A stretch of DNA of 64,000 nucleotides, taken from the NCBI RefSeq assembly GCF_013149785.1, contig NZ_JABEZU010000004.1:147930-211929 (forward strand), given 5' to 3'. The stretch comes from Isoptericola halotolerans. GTDB lineage: Bacteria > Actinomycetota > Actinomycetes > Actinomycetales > Cellulomonadaceae. The notes below the pieces were generated by a model that made no database searches, had not been told where the DNA came from, and saw only the letters and a program-made list of their open reading frames with translations. This document shows positions 7,719-16,161 of this stretch, one piece after another. Made by a program: the position numbers and the translations under genes. Position 1 is the stretch's first letter. Every line of letters starts with the position of its first letter.

Positions 7719-8021
7719 ATGACCTACGCCAACGTCGGCACCCTGGGTGCCGCCCCCGGGAAGCGCGACGAGCTGGCCGCCCACCTCACCGCTCGCAGCC
7801 AGGAGCTGGCCGACGCCGGCTGCCTGCTCTACGAGGTCGGCGTCCACGACGACCACCCCGACACCGTCTACGTCGCCGAGCTGTGGACGTCGGCCGAGGC
7901 CCACCAGGCGTCACTCCGGCTCGCGAGCGTCCAGGCGTCCATCGCCGCAGCGAGGCCGCTGCTCTCCGGGGAGATGGGCGGGTTCGACTTCACCGTGGTC
8001 GGCTCCCCGCTGCGCGACTGA
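7719..8021 (+). CDS. Antibiotic biosynthesis monooxygenase (ABM) domain protein
   Basis: A 100-residue protein with one ABM/dimeric alpha-beta barrel domain. The first strand YANVGTLGA is followed by the helix KRDELAAHLTARSQELADA, the strand CLLYEVGVHDDHPDTVYVAE and the motif LWTSAEAHQASLRLASV. The family includes quinol monooxygenases such as YgiN and small cofactor-free oxygenases that act as dimers in the cytoplasm; most members have no known substrate. The start was chosen at the ATG preceded by a -10 box at six bases. It is the first intact gene right of the defence island. Confidence 0.85.
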   Translation: MTYANVGTLGAAPGKRDELAAHLTARSQELADAGCLLYEVGVHDDHPDTVYVAELWTSAEAHQASLRLASVQASIAAARPLLSGEMGGFDFTVVGSPLRD

Positions 8022-8232
8022 GCCGCCCTGGGTGGGCACGAAAGTCACCCGCTCCCCCGCGCGCGTCGGACGGAGACCCGGCGCAGACTCGTGGGCGGAG
8101 TGGCGCGCCACAGCGGGCGCACCACACGCTGCGGCCCTCGGACCGCGTCGCGCACCCGCGGCAGATCCGCGTCGAGCGCACCCGCGACCGTCTCGGCCGC
8201 GCCGACCCCCTGCGCATCCCAGGAGCCTTCCC

Positions 8233-9333
8233 ATGCGTCGCATCCTGTCCTCCTGCACGGCCGTCGTGGCCGCGCTGGTCCTCGCTGCCGCCCCCGCGGC
8301 AGCCCACGGGTCCAAGGACTCTCGCCCTCCGTCGTCGTCGACCATCACCTCCGGGCTGGTCACCCCGCTGAGCCTCGCCGTGGGCCCCCGGGGCACCACG
8401 TTCGTCAGCCAGAACTTTGCCGGCCTGCTCACCGCGGTGGACCGCCGCGGCGAGACCTCGATCCTTCACGCCTCCGACGGCGCGGAGGTGGGCGGCGTCA
8501 GCTACAGCGGCGGCGTCGTCACCTTCGTCGAGTCCGGCGCCGACCACACGGTCCACCAGCTGCGCGTCGACAAGCGCGGGAACGCCCGTGGCGAGCCGAA
8601 GGTCATCGCCGACGTCGGCGCCTACGAGACGGCCAAGAACCCGGACGGCAAGGTCACGTACGGGTTCCGCACCGTGCCGGCGTCGTGCCTCGCCGAGCTG
8701 CCGCCCGAGTTCCCCGGGAGGTACACCGGCATCGTGGAGTCCCACCCGTACGCCACGACGTCGCACTGGGGCACCACCTTCGTGGCCGACGCCGCCGCCA
8801 ACACGATCCTGTCGGTCGACCACAAGGGCAAGATCCGCACGGTCGCGGTGCTGCCGGCGCAGCCGGTGAAGATCACCGCCGCGGCGGCCGAGGCACAGGG
8901 CCTGCCGAGCTGCGTCGTCGGGCACAAGTACTGGTTCGAGCCGGTGCCCACCGACGTCGAGGTCGGCCCGCACGGACTGCTGTACGTCTCGCTGCTGCCG
9001 GGCGGGCCCGAGGACGAGTCTCTCGGGGCGCGCGGCTCCGTCGTCGTCGTCTCCCCGTGGACCGGCCGCGTGCGCACGGTGGCCGACGGCCTGCTCTCCC
9101 CCACCGGGATCGCCGTCGACCGCACGGGCACCGTCTACGTCGCCCAGCTGTTCGGCGGCGAGATCGCCAAGGTCCATCGGAAGGGCACCACCCCGATCGT
9201 GTCCGTCCCCCTGCCGGGCGACGTCGCGCTCGACGGTCGCAGCCTGCTCGCCACCGTCAACGTCCTCCCGGCGGACGAGACGAGCCCGCCCGCCGGCCAG
9301 CTCGTCCGGTACACGCTGCCCGGGCGACGCTGA
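8233..9333 (+). CDS. Secreted ScyD/ScyE-family beta-propeller protein
   Basis: A 366-residue exported protein. AGGAG at 8221-8225 stands eight bases before the ATG. Residues 1-25 form a signal peptide with an AAAPAAAHG cleavage region. The mature part alternates strands typical of six-bladed propellers: ITSGLVTPLSLAVGPRGTTF, VAQLFGGEIAKV and GLLSPTGIAVDRTGTVYVA are repeated blade-like units. ScyD and ScyE were named from the cyanobacterial scytonemin cluster, but most actinobacterial relatives are secreted proteins of unknown function; no scytonemin genes are nearby. A lactonase-like or binding role is possible. It is followed by a hairpin terminator and then another secreted protein. Confidence 0.8.
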   Translation: MRRILSSCTAVVAALVLAAAPAAAHGSKDSRPPSSSTITSGLVTPLSLAVGPRGTTFVSQNFAGLLTAVDRRGETSILHASDGAEVGGVSYSGGVVTFVESGADHTVHQLRVDKRGNARGEPKVIADVGAYETAKNPDGKVTYGFRTVPASCLAELPPEFPGRYTGIVESHPYATTSHWGTTFVADAAANTILSVDHKGKIRTVAVLPAQPVKITAAAAEAQGLPSCVVGHKYWFEPVPTDVEVGPHGLLYVSLLPGGPEDESLGARGSVVVVSPWTGRVRTVADGLLSPTGIAVDRTGTVYVAQLFGGEIAKVHRKGTTPIVSVPLPGDVALDGRSLLATVNVLPADETSPPAGQLVRYTLPGRR

Positions 9334-9342
9334 CGCCCTCCC

Positions 9343-9375
9343 GGTCCACGGCACCGACCACGAGCGCCGTGGACC
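9343..9375. terminator. Hairpin terminator after the ScyD-like gene
   Basis: GGTCCACGGC at 9343-9352 pairs perfectly with 9366-9375 around a 13-base loop. It begins ten bases after the stop codon at 9333 and lies before the promoter of the next gene. Confidence 0.6.
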
Positions 9376-9423
9376 CGGAGGCACTGTTCACGTGCGGTTG
9401 ACGCCGCCGTCACGGTCCGGCGT

Positions 9424-9429
9424 TAGCGT
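9424..9429 (+). promoter_or_regulatory. -10 box for a leaderless transcript
   Basis: TAGCGT ends six bases before the ATG at 9436. A possible -35 box TTGACG lies at 9398-9403, with a spacing of 20 bases that is longer than ideal. No Shine-Dalgarno sequence is present. Confidence 0.45.
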
Positions 9430-9435
9430 GACGTC

Positions 9436-10686
9436 ATGACGATGCGACGACGCACCCTGTCCGCCGCGACGGCGCTGACCGTGGCCCTGGCGGTCGCGTT
9501 CGCCCCGGCCGCCGTCGCGAACGGAAGCGCCCACAAGCCCGGCAAGGGGAACGGCAAGCACGAGACCCTGCGCGTCGCGACGTACAACCTGTCGCTGAAC
9601 CGCGCGACGGAGGGCGAGCTGCAGGCAGACCTGTCCACCGGCGACGACGCCCAGGCGGCCACCGTCGCCGAGGTCATCCAGCGCACGGACCCGGACGTGG
9701 TGCTGCTCAACGAGTTCGACTTCGACGCCGCGGGCACCGCAGTCGACCTCTTCCGCGAGAACTACCTGGAGGTCGGCCAGGGCGGCGCCGAGCCGGTCAC
9801 CTACCCGTACGCCTTCTCCGCGCCGTCGAACACCGGGATCCCCAGCGGCTTCGACCTCAACAACGACGGCGTGGTCGGCGGTGGCGACGACGCCTTCGGC
9901 TTCGGCGACTTCCCGGGCCAGTACGGGATGGTCGTGCTGTCCAAGCACCCGATCGTCACCGACGGCGTCCGCACCTTCCAGCACTTCCTGTGGAAGGACA
10001 TGCCGGGCGCCATGCTCCCCGGCGACCCGGCCACCCCCGAGCCCGCCGACTGGTTCAGCCCGGAGGAGCTCGAGGTGGTCCGCCTGTCGAGCAAGTCGCA
10101 CTGGGACGTGCCGATCCGGGTCGGGCGCCACACCGTGCACGTGCTCGCCTCGCACCCCACGCCGCCCACCTTCGACGGCCCCGAGGACCGCAACGGGCGC
10201 CGCAACCACGACGAGATCCGCTTCTGGGCGGACTACGTCACCCCCGGCAAGGCCTCCCGGTACATCTACGACGACGACGGCGGACGTGGCGGCCTGCACC
10301 CGGGCGCGCGCTTCGTGATCCTCGGCGACCAGAACGCCGACCCTCACGACGGCGACTCCGTCCCCGGTGCGATCGACCAGCTGCTGCGGCACCCGCGGAT
10401 CGTCGACCCGTTGCCGGCGTCGGCCGGTGGCGTCGAGGCGGCGGCCCTCCAGGGCGGCGCCAACGACGACCACACCGGCGACCCCGCGTACGACACCGCC
10501 GACTTCGCGGACAGCGCGCCCGGCAACCTGCGCGTCGACTACGTGCTGCCGTCGAGGCACGGCCTGCGGGTGCACGACGCAGGGGTGTTCTGGCCCACGC
10601 AGGACGACCCGCTGTCGCGCCTGACCGGCACGTTCCCGTTCCCGAGCAGCGACCACCGGCTGGTCTGGGTCGACCTGTCGCTCTGA
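9436..10686 (+). CDS. Secreted endonuclease/exonuclease/phosphatase family protein
   Basis: A 416-residue exported member of the DNase I-like EEP superfamily. Residues 1-30 form a signal peptide. Catalytic motifs are in order: RVATYNLSLNRA (Asn of motif 1), VLLNEFDFD (metal-binding Glu), HVLASHPTPPTF with its His, VILGDQNADP (Asp/Asn pair) and SSDHRLVWVDL at the C terminus (Asp-His). All key positions are present, so the enzyme should be active on a phosphodiester or phosphomonoester outside the cell, for example extracellular DNA or a phosphorylated metabolite; the substrate cannot be told. Inserts between motifs make it longer than a minimal EEP domain. It follows another secreted protein on the same strand, but a terminator separates them. 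Confidence 0.88.
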   Translation: MTMRRRTLSAATALTVALAVAFAPAAVANGSAHKPGKGNGKHETLRVATYNLSLNRATEGELQADLSTGDDAQAATVAEVIQRTDPDVVLLNEFDFDAAGTAVDLFRENYLEVGQGGAEPVTYPYAFSAPSNTGIPSGFDLNNDGVVGGGDDAFGFGDFPGQYGMVVLSKHPIVTDGVRTFQHFLWKDMPGAMLPGDPATPEPADWFSPEELEVVRLSSKSHWDVPIRVGRHTVHVLASHPTPPTFDGPEDRNGRRNHDEIRFWADYVTPGKASRYIYDDDGGRGGLHPGARFVILGDQNADPHDGDSVPGAIDQLLRHPRIVDPLPASAGGVEAAALQGGANDDHTGDPAYDTADFADSAPGNLRVDYVLPSRHGLRVHDAGVFWPTQDDPLSRLTGTFPFPSSDHRLVWVDLSL

Positions 10687-10694
10687 CGGGCTTC

Positions 10695-11201
10695 TTAGCC
10701 GGTCGGGTCGATCCAGTACCGCCGCTTCGGCGCCTCGCCCTCGACGGGCCGGACGTCTTCCAGCATGCCGCCGCACGCCTCGATGACGGCGGCGGACCCG
10801 ATGTTGTCGTCGTCGCAGGTCACCAGGACGCGGTCCACACCGGCGGCGGCGAGCCGGACGACCGACTGTCGGAGGATCTCGGTCGCGTGGCCGCGGCGGC
10901 GGTGCGCGGGCGCCACCCCGTAGCCGACGTGCCCGCCGATGGTCCGCAGGAAGTCGTTGAGCTCGTACCGGATCGACACCCGTCCCACCGGCTCGCCGTC
11001 GGCCTCGGCGACGAGGAACTCTGCCCGCACCCGACCCGGTGGCAGGTCGGTGCCCTCCGCCTCCCGGCGGGCCTGCTCGAGGATCTCGTCCCAGGTGCCG
11101 TCGGCCAGCAGGAACGTGAAGCCGTCGGCCGCGAGCTCGGTGTGCAGGCGGCGCAGCACGGTCTCGTCGTCGGTGCGTGGTGGGCGGAGCGTCAGCGGCA
11201 T
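10695..11201 (-). CDS. GNAT family N-acetyltransferase
   Basis: A 168-residue GNAT protein. It begins LTLRPPRTDDETVLRRLHTE, the usual first strand and helix. The acetyl-CoA binding motif A is HVGYGVAPAHRRRGHATEIL (residues 91-110), containing the Q/RxxGxG/A loop as RRRGHA. The C-terminal VTCDDDNIGSAAVIEACGG is motif B, close to that of RimJ/RimL-type and small-molecule acetyltransferases. The acceptor is unknown. The ATG at 11201 is followed directly by family sequence; a CATGAT box lies six bases upstream. It is convergent with the EEP gene, nine bases apart, and lies 61 bases downstream of the HxlR gene. Confidence 0.88.
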   Translation of the reverse strand: MPLTLRPPRTDDETVLRRLHTELAADGFTFLLADGTWDEILEQARREAEGTDLPPGRVRAEFLVAEADGEPVGRVSIRYELNDFLRTIGGHVGYGVAPAHRRRGHATEILRQSVVRLAAAGVDRVLVTCDDDNIGSAAVIEACGGMLEDVRPVEGEAPKRRYWIDPTG

Positions 11202-11262
11202 CCCCGGATCATGCCGTCCGGCGGGCCGACGGCGCACGTTCTTTCCGTGCGGTGGCCTGCGT

Positions 11263-11652
11263 TCACGCCCCGGCGGCCTCGGTCGCGTCGTCGAACTCCC
11301 GGCGCGCGCGGTCGATGCGCGCCTGGTGGGTGGTGACCCAGGCGAGGACGACGTCGACCGGTTCGCGCAGGGTCTTGCCGAGGTCGCTGATCCGGTACTC
11401 GACGGCGACCGGTCGGTCCGCGACGACGCGTCGCTCCACGATCCCGTTCCGTTCCAGCCGTCGCAGCGTGGCGGTGAGCGACTTCTGCGTGATCCCCGGG
11501 ATCTCCCGGCGCAGCACGTTGAACCGGCACGGCCGTTCGCACAGCTGGTCGAGGATGCTGACGGACCACTTGTCGAGCACCTGGTCGAGCACGTCACGGT
11601 GCGAGGGGTCGATGCGCAGCGCGCCGGGTGGGGTGGCGGTGGTGTCGTCCAC
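11263..11652 (-). CDS. HxlR family transcriptional regulator
   Basis: A 129-residue winged helix-turn-helix protein of the HxlR family. DKWSVSILDQLCERPCRFNV is the family signature, with PGITQKSLTATLRRLERNGI as the recognition region and VEYRISDLGKTL the wing. Members often sense redox or electrophile stress, and the two Cys residues near the start of the domain are candidates. The start is a GTG at 11652 after GGAGA. It is divergent from a Rid-family gene, with a palindromic motif in the 80-base space, so it probably regulates that gene and itself. Confidence 0.92.
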   Translation of the reverse strand: MDDTTATPPGALRIDPSHRDVLDQVLDKWSVSILDQLCERPCRFNVLRREIPGITQKSLTATLRRLERNGIVERRVVADRPVAVEYRISDLGKTLREPVDVVLAWVTTHQARIDRARREFDDATEAAGA

Positions 11653-11687
11653 GAAACCTGGTCTCCTTGAAGTTTCTGCCGTGTACC

Positions 11688-11706
11688 AGGTATCCAGGGT
11701 ATACCT
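11688..11706. promoter_or_regulatory. Candidate HxlR operator
   Basis: AGGTAT (11688-11693) and ATACCT (11701-11706) are inverted repeats seven bases apart, and GGTATACC inside (11698-11705) is a perfect palindrome. The motif lies in the middle of the space between the divergent hxlR-like gene (start 11652) and the Rid gene (start 11733), where it would control both promoters. Confidence 0.55.
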
Positions 11707-11732
11707 TGCTTCCTCACCTCCAGGAGATCGCG

Positions 11733-12143
11733 ATGACCGTTCACCTCATGACCCCCGACGGCATGCTGCAGCCCACGCCGTACCACCACGTCGCCGTCGG
11801 GACAGGCACCCGGCACGTCCACGTCGCCGGGCAGGTCGCCCTCGGGGCCGACGGCGCCCCGCTCGCCCCAGGCGACCTCGCCGGCCAGGTCGCGCACGCG
11901 CTGCGCGCCACGGCGCGCGGGCTCACCGGTGCGGTGGCGACGTTCGACGACGTGCTGCGGCTGACCTTCTACGTCACCGCGTGGGCGCCGGAGAAGATGG
12001 AGGCCTTCATGGCCGGCGTCGAGTCCGTCGCCGAGGAGATCGGTCTGCGCCTACCCATGCCACCGGCCTCGCTCCTCGGCGTGGAAGCCCTCTTCGCACC
12101 GGACGTCCTCGTCGAGGTGGAGGCCACCGCGATCCTCGACTGA
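11733..12143 (+). CDS. Rid (YjgF/YER057c/UK114) family protein
   Basis: A 136-residue single-domain Rid protein. Residues GTRHVHVAGQVALGADG hold the family's central strands, LRATARGLTGAVATFDDVLRL the long helix, and LVEVEATAI the C-terminal strand. In RidA proper, an Arg in a PARS-like motif before the last strand is needed for hydrolysis of reactive enamine/imine intermediates. Here the matching segment reads MPPASLLGVEAL, with no Arg, so deaminase activity is doubtful and the protein belongs with the Arg-less Rid subgroups. AGGAG precedes the ATG by six bases. It is divergent from hxlR, which probably controls it. Confidence 0.88.
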   Translation: MTVHLMTPDGMLQPTPYHHVAVGTGTRHVHVAGQVALGADGAPLAPGDLAGQVAHALRATARGLTGAVATFDDVLRLTFYVTAWAPEKMEAFMAGVESVAEEIGLRLPMPPASLLGVEALFAPDVLVEVEATAILD

Positions 12144-12239
12144 GCACGCCCCCGTCCCTCGCCGCGCACCCGGCCGGACGGCCCTCTTCGCCCACCTGAC
12201 CTGCCGACCATGCCGTCCCGACCGCCGAGCATGCGGTGA

Positions 12240-12267
12240 CGGCCCGTCCACCCATGCGGACGGGCCG
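12240..12267. terminator. Hairpin terminator between the Rid gene and oleD
   Basis: CGGCCCGTCC at 12240-12249 pairs with 12258-12267 across an eight-base loop. The two flanking genes converge on it, so it probably serves both. The remaining sequence from 12144 to 12325 shows nothing else recognisable. Confidence 0.6.
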
Positions 12268-12325
12268 CCATGGCATGTTCGGCGCCGGAGTCGGCGGCCG
12301 GAGTCGGCGCCCGGAGGCGGAGGGG

Positions 12326-13405
12326 TCAGACGGCGCCGCCGTAGTGGGCCGCCAGCCGACGCATCCCCTCGTCGATGCTCACCCGCGGACGCCAGCGCAG
12401 CTCCGCCCATGTCGACCGCTGGTCGAACCAGTGGGCCGTGGAGAGCTGCTCGGCGAGGAACCTCGTCATCGGGGGCTCGTCGGCCCCGGGCCGCACCCCC
12501 CAGACCGCCTCGACCAGCCCGCCCGCACCCCGGGCCAGCTTCGCCGGGACGCGCCACCGCGGCGGCGCCACACCCCCGGCGCGGCAGATGCCGGTCAGCA
12601 GGTCCGCCACGGTGCGCGGCTCACCGTTGGTGAGCACGTACGCCCGCCCCCGCACGACCTCGGGGCTGTCCTGCAGCCGGTCGAGGGCGGCGACGATCCC
12701 CTCGGCCGCGTTGTCCACGTACGTGGTGTCGATGAGCGCCGCCCCGTGCCCCAGCAGCGGCAGGCGCCCCGACCGCGCCCGGTCGATGATCCGCTCGACG
12801 AGCTGGGTGTCCCCCGGCCCCCACACGGCATGCGGCCGCACCGCCACGACACGGAGGTCCCCAGGTTGCGAGCGTCTCTGTTCGTCAGGATTCAGCCCCG
12901 GGTTCCTGACGGACAGAGACGCTCGCGCCGAACCGTCGTCTCGTCGCGCAGCAGCGCCGTCCCGGGACAGCGCCAGCAGCTCGGAGGCCGCCTTGGTCCG
13001 CGCGTACTCGCCGCGTGCCCGCACCGGGTCGGCCGGCTCGGCACCCACGCCGACCAGCGACGACCCGGCGTGCGCCACCGACGGCGACGACACCTGCACG
13101 AACCGTCGCACTCCCGCCCGTTCGGCGGCGTCCAGCAGCACCTGGGTCCCGCCGACGTTCACCTGCTCGAACTCCGCCGGGTCACCGGCGAGCGACACCT
13201 TCGCCGCGAGGTGCACGACGGCGTCGACCCCGTCGAGCGCGCGCGCGACCACGGCGGGGTCGGTCACCGACCCCGCGACGCCCTCGGCACCGGCGACACC
13301 GGACGGACGGCGCTGCAGGGTGCGCACACCGTCCCCACGCTCCACGAGCACGCGGGCGACCGCACCGCCGAGCAGCCCGGACGCGCCCGTGACGAGCACG
13401 GTCAC
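12326..13405 (-). CDS. oleD: OleD, 2-alkyl-3-oxoalkanoate reductase
   Basis: A 359-residue short-chain dehydrogenase of the extended (3-beta-HSD-like) type. VTVLVTGASGLLGGAVARVL (residues 1-20) holds the NAD(P)-binding TGxxGxxG motif. The catalytic Tyr-Lys pair is in GEYARTKAASE near residue 140, and AVRPHAVWGPGDTQLV follows. In olefin biosynthesis OleD reduces the beta-keto acid made by OleA to a beta-hydroxy acid. The start is a GTG at 13405 whose codon overlaps the stop of oleBC (GTGA), giving tight translational coupling. An unusual stretch at about residues 160-180, RASLSVRNPGLNPDEQRRS, is encoded by a long palindrome and has no counterpart expected in the family; it lies between the Tyr-Lys motif and the next strand, where a surface loop could tolerate it. 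Confidence 0.93.
   Translation of the reverse strand: MTVLVTGASGLLGGAVARVLVERGDGVRTLQRRPSGVAGAEGVAGSVTDPAVVARALDGVDAVVHLAAKVSLAGDPAEFEQVNVGGTQVLLDAAERAGVRRFVQVSSPSVAHAGSSLVGVGAEPADPVRARGEYARTKAASELLALSRDGAAARRDDGSARASLSVRNPGLNPDEQRRSQPGDLRVVAVRPHAVWGPGDTQLVERIIDRARSGRLPLLGHGAALIDTTYVDNAAEGIVAALDRLQDSPEVVRGRAYVLTNGEPRTVADLLTGICRAGGVAPPRWRVPAKLARGAGGLVEAVWGVRPGADEPPMTRFLAEQLSTAHWFDQRSTWAELRWRPRVSIDEGMRRLAAHYGGAV
12868..12926. repeat. 59-bp palindromic element inside oleD
   Basis: Twenty-three bases at 12868-12890 (beginning GCGAGCGTCTCTG) are complementary to 12904-12926 with a single T-G wobble; the loop is 13 bases. The element lies wholly within the oleD coding sequence, is read through in frame and adds about 20 residues. 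Its arms are far longer than chance would give in a coding region. It resembles in form, not in sequence, the palindrome at 62498-62553 inside pxpBC. Confidence 0.9.
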
Positions 13406-16161
13406 GGGGCGCCCACCCGGCCGCCGGCCAGCACCCCGTCCGCCCAGCGCGCCAGGCGCGCCCGGTCGATCTTGGAGTTGTGCCGCACGTCCGTGGGCAT
13501 CTGCGGCACGACGAGCACCGCCGCGAGCGGCACCGACGACGTCGCGCGCACAGCCGCGCCCAGGCCCTCCGGCGCGAGCCCCGGCCGCCGGACGCCGTCG
13601 GCGAGCTCCAGCACCGCGACCGCCTGCTGCACGCCCGCCGGCCCGACACCGACCACGGCTGCCCGCCGCACGGCCGCGACCCGCTCGATCGTCTGCTCCG
13701 GACCCACCGGCGCCAGCGGCCCCTCGGCGGTGGTCAGCACGTGCGCGAGCCGGCCCTCGATCCACAGCCGCCCCTCGGCGTCCAGGTGCCCGACGTCCCC
13801 GGTCCGGTGCCAGCGCCCCGGCGGGGTGTCGCGCTCGGCGGCCCGGTCGGTGAGCCACAGCCGGTCGTAGCGCTGCTTGAGGTGGGGTGCGCTCACGAGC
13901 ACCTCGCCCAGCACCCCGTGCACCTCCGGCCCCGACGACGGCGGCCCGGTCGCCGCGCCGTCGTCGTCCAGCGCGCTGACGGTCACCCCGCCGACCGCGG
14001 CGCCCATGATCGGCCGGCCCACGCACACGCCGTCGTCGGGGGCGGAGGCGGCCTCCCGGATGCCGTCGAGGTCGATGTCGGTGACGAGCAGGCACTCCGT
14101 CATCCCGTACGGGGTGTGCGCGCGGGCGTTCGGCATGAGGGCCTGCGCCGAGCCGAGCAGCTCGGCGCTGATCGGCGCGCCGGTGGACAGGAAGGTCTCC
14201 ACACGCTCGAGGGCCTCACGGTCCGCGTCTCCCAGCGCGTCGGCCGTGGCGACCACGTTGAGGATCGCCGCCGGGGAGAGGAACACGATCCGGGCGTCCG
14301 AGGCGCGCACGGCGTCCGCCACCGCCCGCGCGGTGAGGGTGCGCGGCGCCGAGACGTCCATGTCCGGGGTGACCGACCGGGTCCCCAGGGCCGGTCCGAG
14401 CAGCGCGAACGGCGCGAACCCGGTGACCAGGCCGGACTCGGGGCGCACGGCGTAGTGCCCGGCGAGCACGTCGCGCAGGGCCGAGAGCTGGGCGTGGGTG
14501 TACACGACCCCCTTGGCAGGGCCGGTCGACCCGGACGTGAACAGCACCGCGGCCTCGTCCTGCGGGCCGGGCTCGGGCGGCAGCTCGTGGCCCTCGCCGG
14601 CGCGGGCCACGTCCACCAGCTCGTGGTGGACGCCGAGCGCCCGGCGCGTCACGGCGTCGAGCGGGTCGGCCGAGATCCGCACCCCCGGCCAGCCGCACGC
14701 CCGCGCGGCCGCGAGCGCCTTCGTCTGGCCGACCAGGTACTGCGGCCAGGCGCCTCGCTGGGCGCGGGTCAACCCCCGGACGCCGAGGCCGGCGTCGGCG
14801 ACGACCACGACCGCCCCGATGCGCAGGCAGGCGTAGACGAGCGCGGTCAGGGTGGGGCCCGGCTGCACCAGCAGCGACACGCGGTCGCCGCGACGCACCC
14901 CGATGGAGTGCAGGCCCGCGGCGATGCGGCGCACCTGCCGGTCCAGGGCACGCCAGGTCACGGTGCCCGGCCCGGAGCCGGACATGTCGAGCACGGCGGA
15001 CTCGGCGCGGGTCGCGGGGTCGGCGGCCCGCTCGTCGAGGCCGGTCCAGATCGGCCCCCGGCCCCCGAACCCCTCGGTGCCGAACAGGAGGTTGCGCCCG
15101 CTTTGCCCCTCCATACCGGGCACAGGTTCCTGTTCGGCACCCAGGGCGACGCCGCGCAGCCAGTCCAGCACGGGCGCCGCGTAGTCGACGTCCTCGGCGA
15201 CCAGGTGGCCGGCCCCCTCGAACCGGTGCACCCGCGCCTGCGGGAGCCGGCCGATCAGATCATCCAGGTACCGGTCGGAGAACACCGGGTCGCGCGGACC
15301 CCACAGCAGCAGCGCCGGGACGTCCAGCGCCGCGACGCCGGTGGCGATGCGGTCCAGCTCCGGCCGGCTCGGGTGCTCGGCGTCGGCCGGGATGTCCGCC
15401 ACGAAGCCCTCGATGCCGGCGCGGTCGTCCGCGGTCCGGTACGGCAGCCGGTAGGCGTCCGCGACGTCGGCGGGCAGCCGGGGGTGCGCCAGAGCCAGCG
15501 TGGTCTCGAGGAACGCGGGCGTGCTGCTCGTGCCCGCCCGGTGGACACCGGGCGCCAGAGCGAGTCGCAGCGGGGCGGGGATCGCCACCCCGTCCGGCTG
15601 GTGCACCGCGGTGTTGAGCAGCGCGACGCCGGTCAGCAGCTCCGGGTGGTCGACGGCCCAGCTGAGGGAGACCACCCCTCCCCAGTCGTGCCCGAGCGTC
15701 ACCACCGGCCCGGACAGCCCCAGCTCGGCCGTGAACGCCCCGAGGTCCGCGACCCGCTCGGGCAGCGTACGGTGCCGGCCGCTGCGCGCGGACAGTCCCA
15801 TCTCGAGCTGGTCGACGGCGACCACCCGCCACGCGCCGGGCACACCGCCCGGGCGCTCGCCGGTGGCAGCGGCCGCGACGACGGCTCGCTCGGTGGCCAG
15901 GTCCACGAGGTCCCGCCACAGGTAGGACCACGTCGGGTTGCCGTGCACGGCCAGCACCGTGCCGACCGGCTCGATCCCCCGGGCGGCGAGATCCGGGCCG
16001 TTGTCGAGGTAGTGCCACTCGTCGCCGCTCGCGGCGACCCCGGCGCCACCCGAGGCGCGAGCGCCCGCCGGGCTGCCGCCGTCGGGCACGCACAGCACGT
16101 GGCTGAACCGTGGGTCGAGGCCGGGCAGGCCGGGCGGTACCGTGCTGGCGCCGATCCTCAC
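13402..16161 (-). CDS. oleBC: OleB-OleC fusion: beta-lactone decarboxylase and beta-lactone synthetase
   Basis: A 919-residue fusion. Residues 1 to about 330 form an alpha/beta hydrolase like haloalkane dehalogenases: VLAVHGNPTWSYLWRDL, then the nucleophile elbow LGHDWGGVVSLSW with Asp, and GAGHLVAEDV with the catalytic His. This is OleB, which decarboxylates the beta-lactone to the cis-alkene. From about 370 on, an AMP-forming ligase fold gives OleC: VLFTSGSTGPAKGVVYTH (P-loop), THTPYGMTE-like segment reading AHTPYGMTECLLV, and WHRTGDVGHLDAEGRLW; it converts the beta-hydroxy acid to the beta-lactone with ATP. OleBC fusions are known from Actinobacteria such as Micrococcus. The GTG start at 16161 overlaps the oleA stop, and the end overlaps the oleD start, so the three genes form one coupled operon. 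Confidence 0.95.
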   Translation of the reverse strand: MRIGASTVPPGLPGLDPRFSHVLCVPDGGSPAGARASGGAGVAASGDEWHYLDNGPDLAARGIEPVGTVLAVHGNPTWSYLWRDLVDLATERAVVAAAATGERPGGVPGAWRVVAVDQLEMGLSARSGRHRTLPERVADLGAFTAELGLSGPVVTLGHDWGGVVSLSWAVDHPELLTGVALLNTAVHQPDGVAIPAPLRLALAPGVHRAGTSSTPAFLETTLALAHPRLPADVADAYRLPYRTADDRAGIEGFVADIPADAEHPSRPELDRIATGVAALDVPALLLWGPRDPVFSDRYLDDLIGRLPQARVHRFEGAGHLVAEDVDYAAPVLDWLRGVALGAEQEPVPGMEGQSGRNLLFGTEGFGGRGPIWTGLDERAADPATRAESAVLDMSGSGPGTVTWRALDRQVRRIAAGLHSIGVRRGDRVSLLVQPGPTLTALVYACLRIGAVVVVADAGLGVRGLTRAQRGAWPQYLVGQTKALAAARACGWPGVRISADPLDAVTRRALGVHHELVDVARAGEGHELPPEPGPQDEAAVLFTSGSTGPAKGVVYTHAQLSALRDVLAGHYAVRPESGLVTGFAPFALLGPALGTRSVTPDMDVSAPRTLTARAVADAVRASDARIVFLSPAAILNVVATADALGDADREALERVETFLSTGAPISAELLGSAQALMPNARAHTPYGMTECLLVTDIDLDGIREAASAPDDGVCVGRPIMGAAVGGVTVSALDDDGAATGPPSSGPEVHGVLGEVLVSAPHLKQRYDRLWLTDRAAERDTPPGRWHRTGDVGHLDAEGRLWIEGRLAHVLTTAEGPLAPVGPEQTIERVAAVRRAAVVGVGPAGVQQAVAVLELADGVRRPGLAPEGLGAAVRATSSVPLAAVLVVPQMPTDVRHNSKIDRARLARWADGVLAGGRVGAP

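Noticed and set aside
10695-11897. A 400-residue protein joining the GNAT domain to an upstream extension
   Set aside because: The frame is open to 11897 but covers the HxlR gene in another frame; the GNAT fold begins right after the ATG at 11201.
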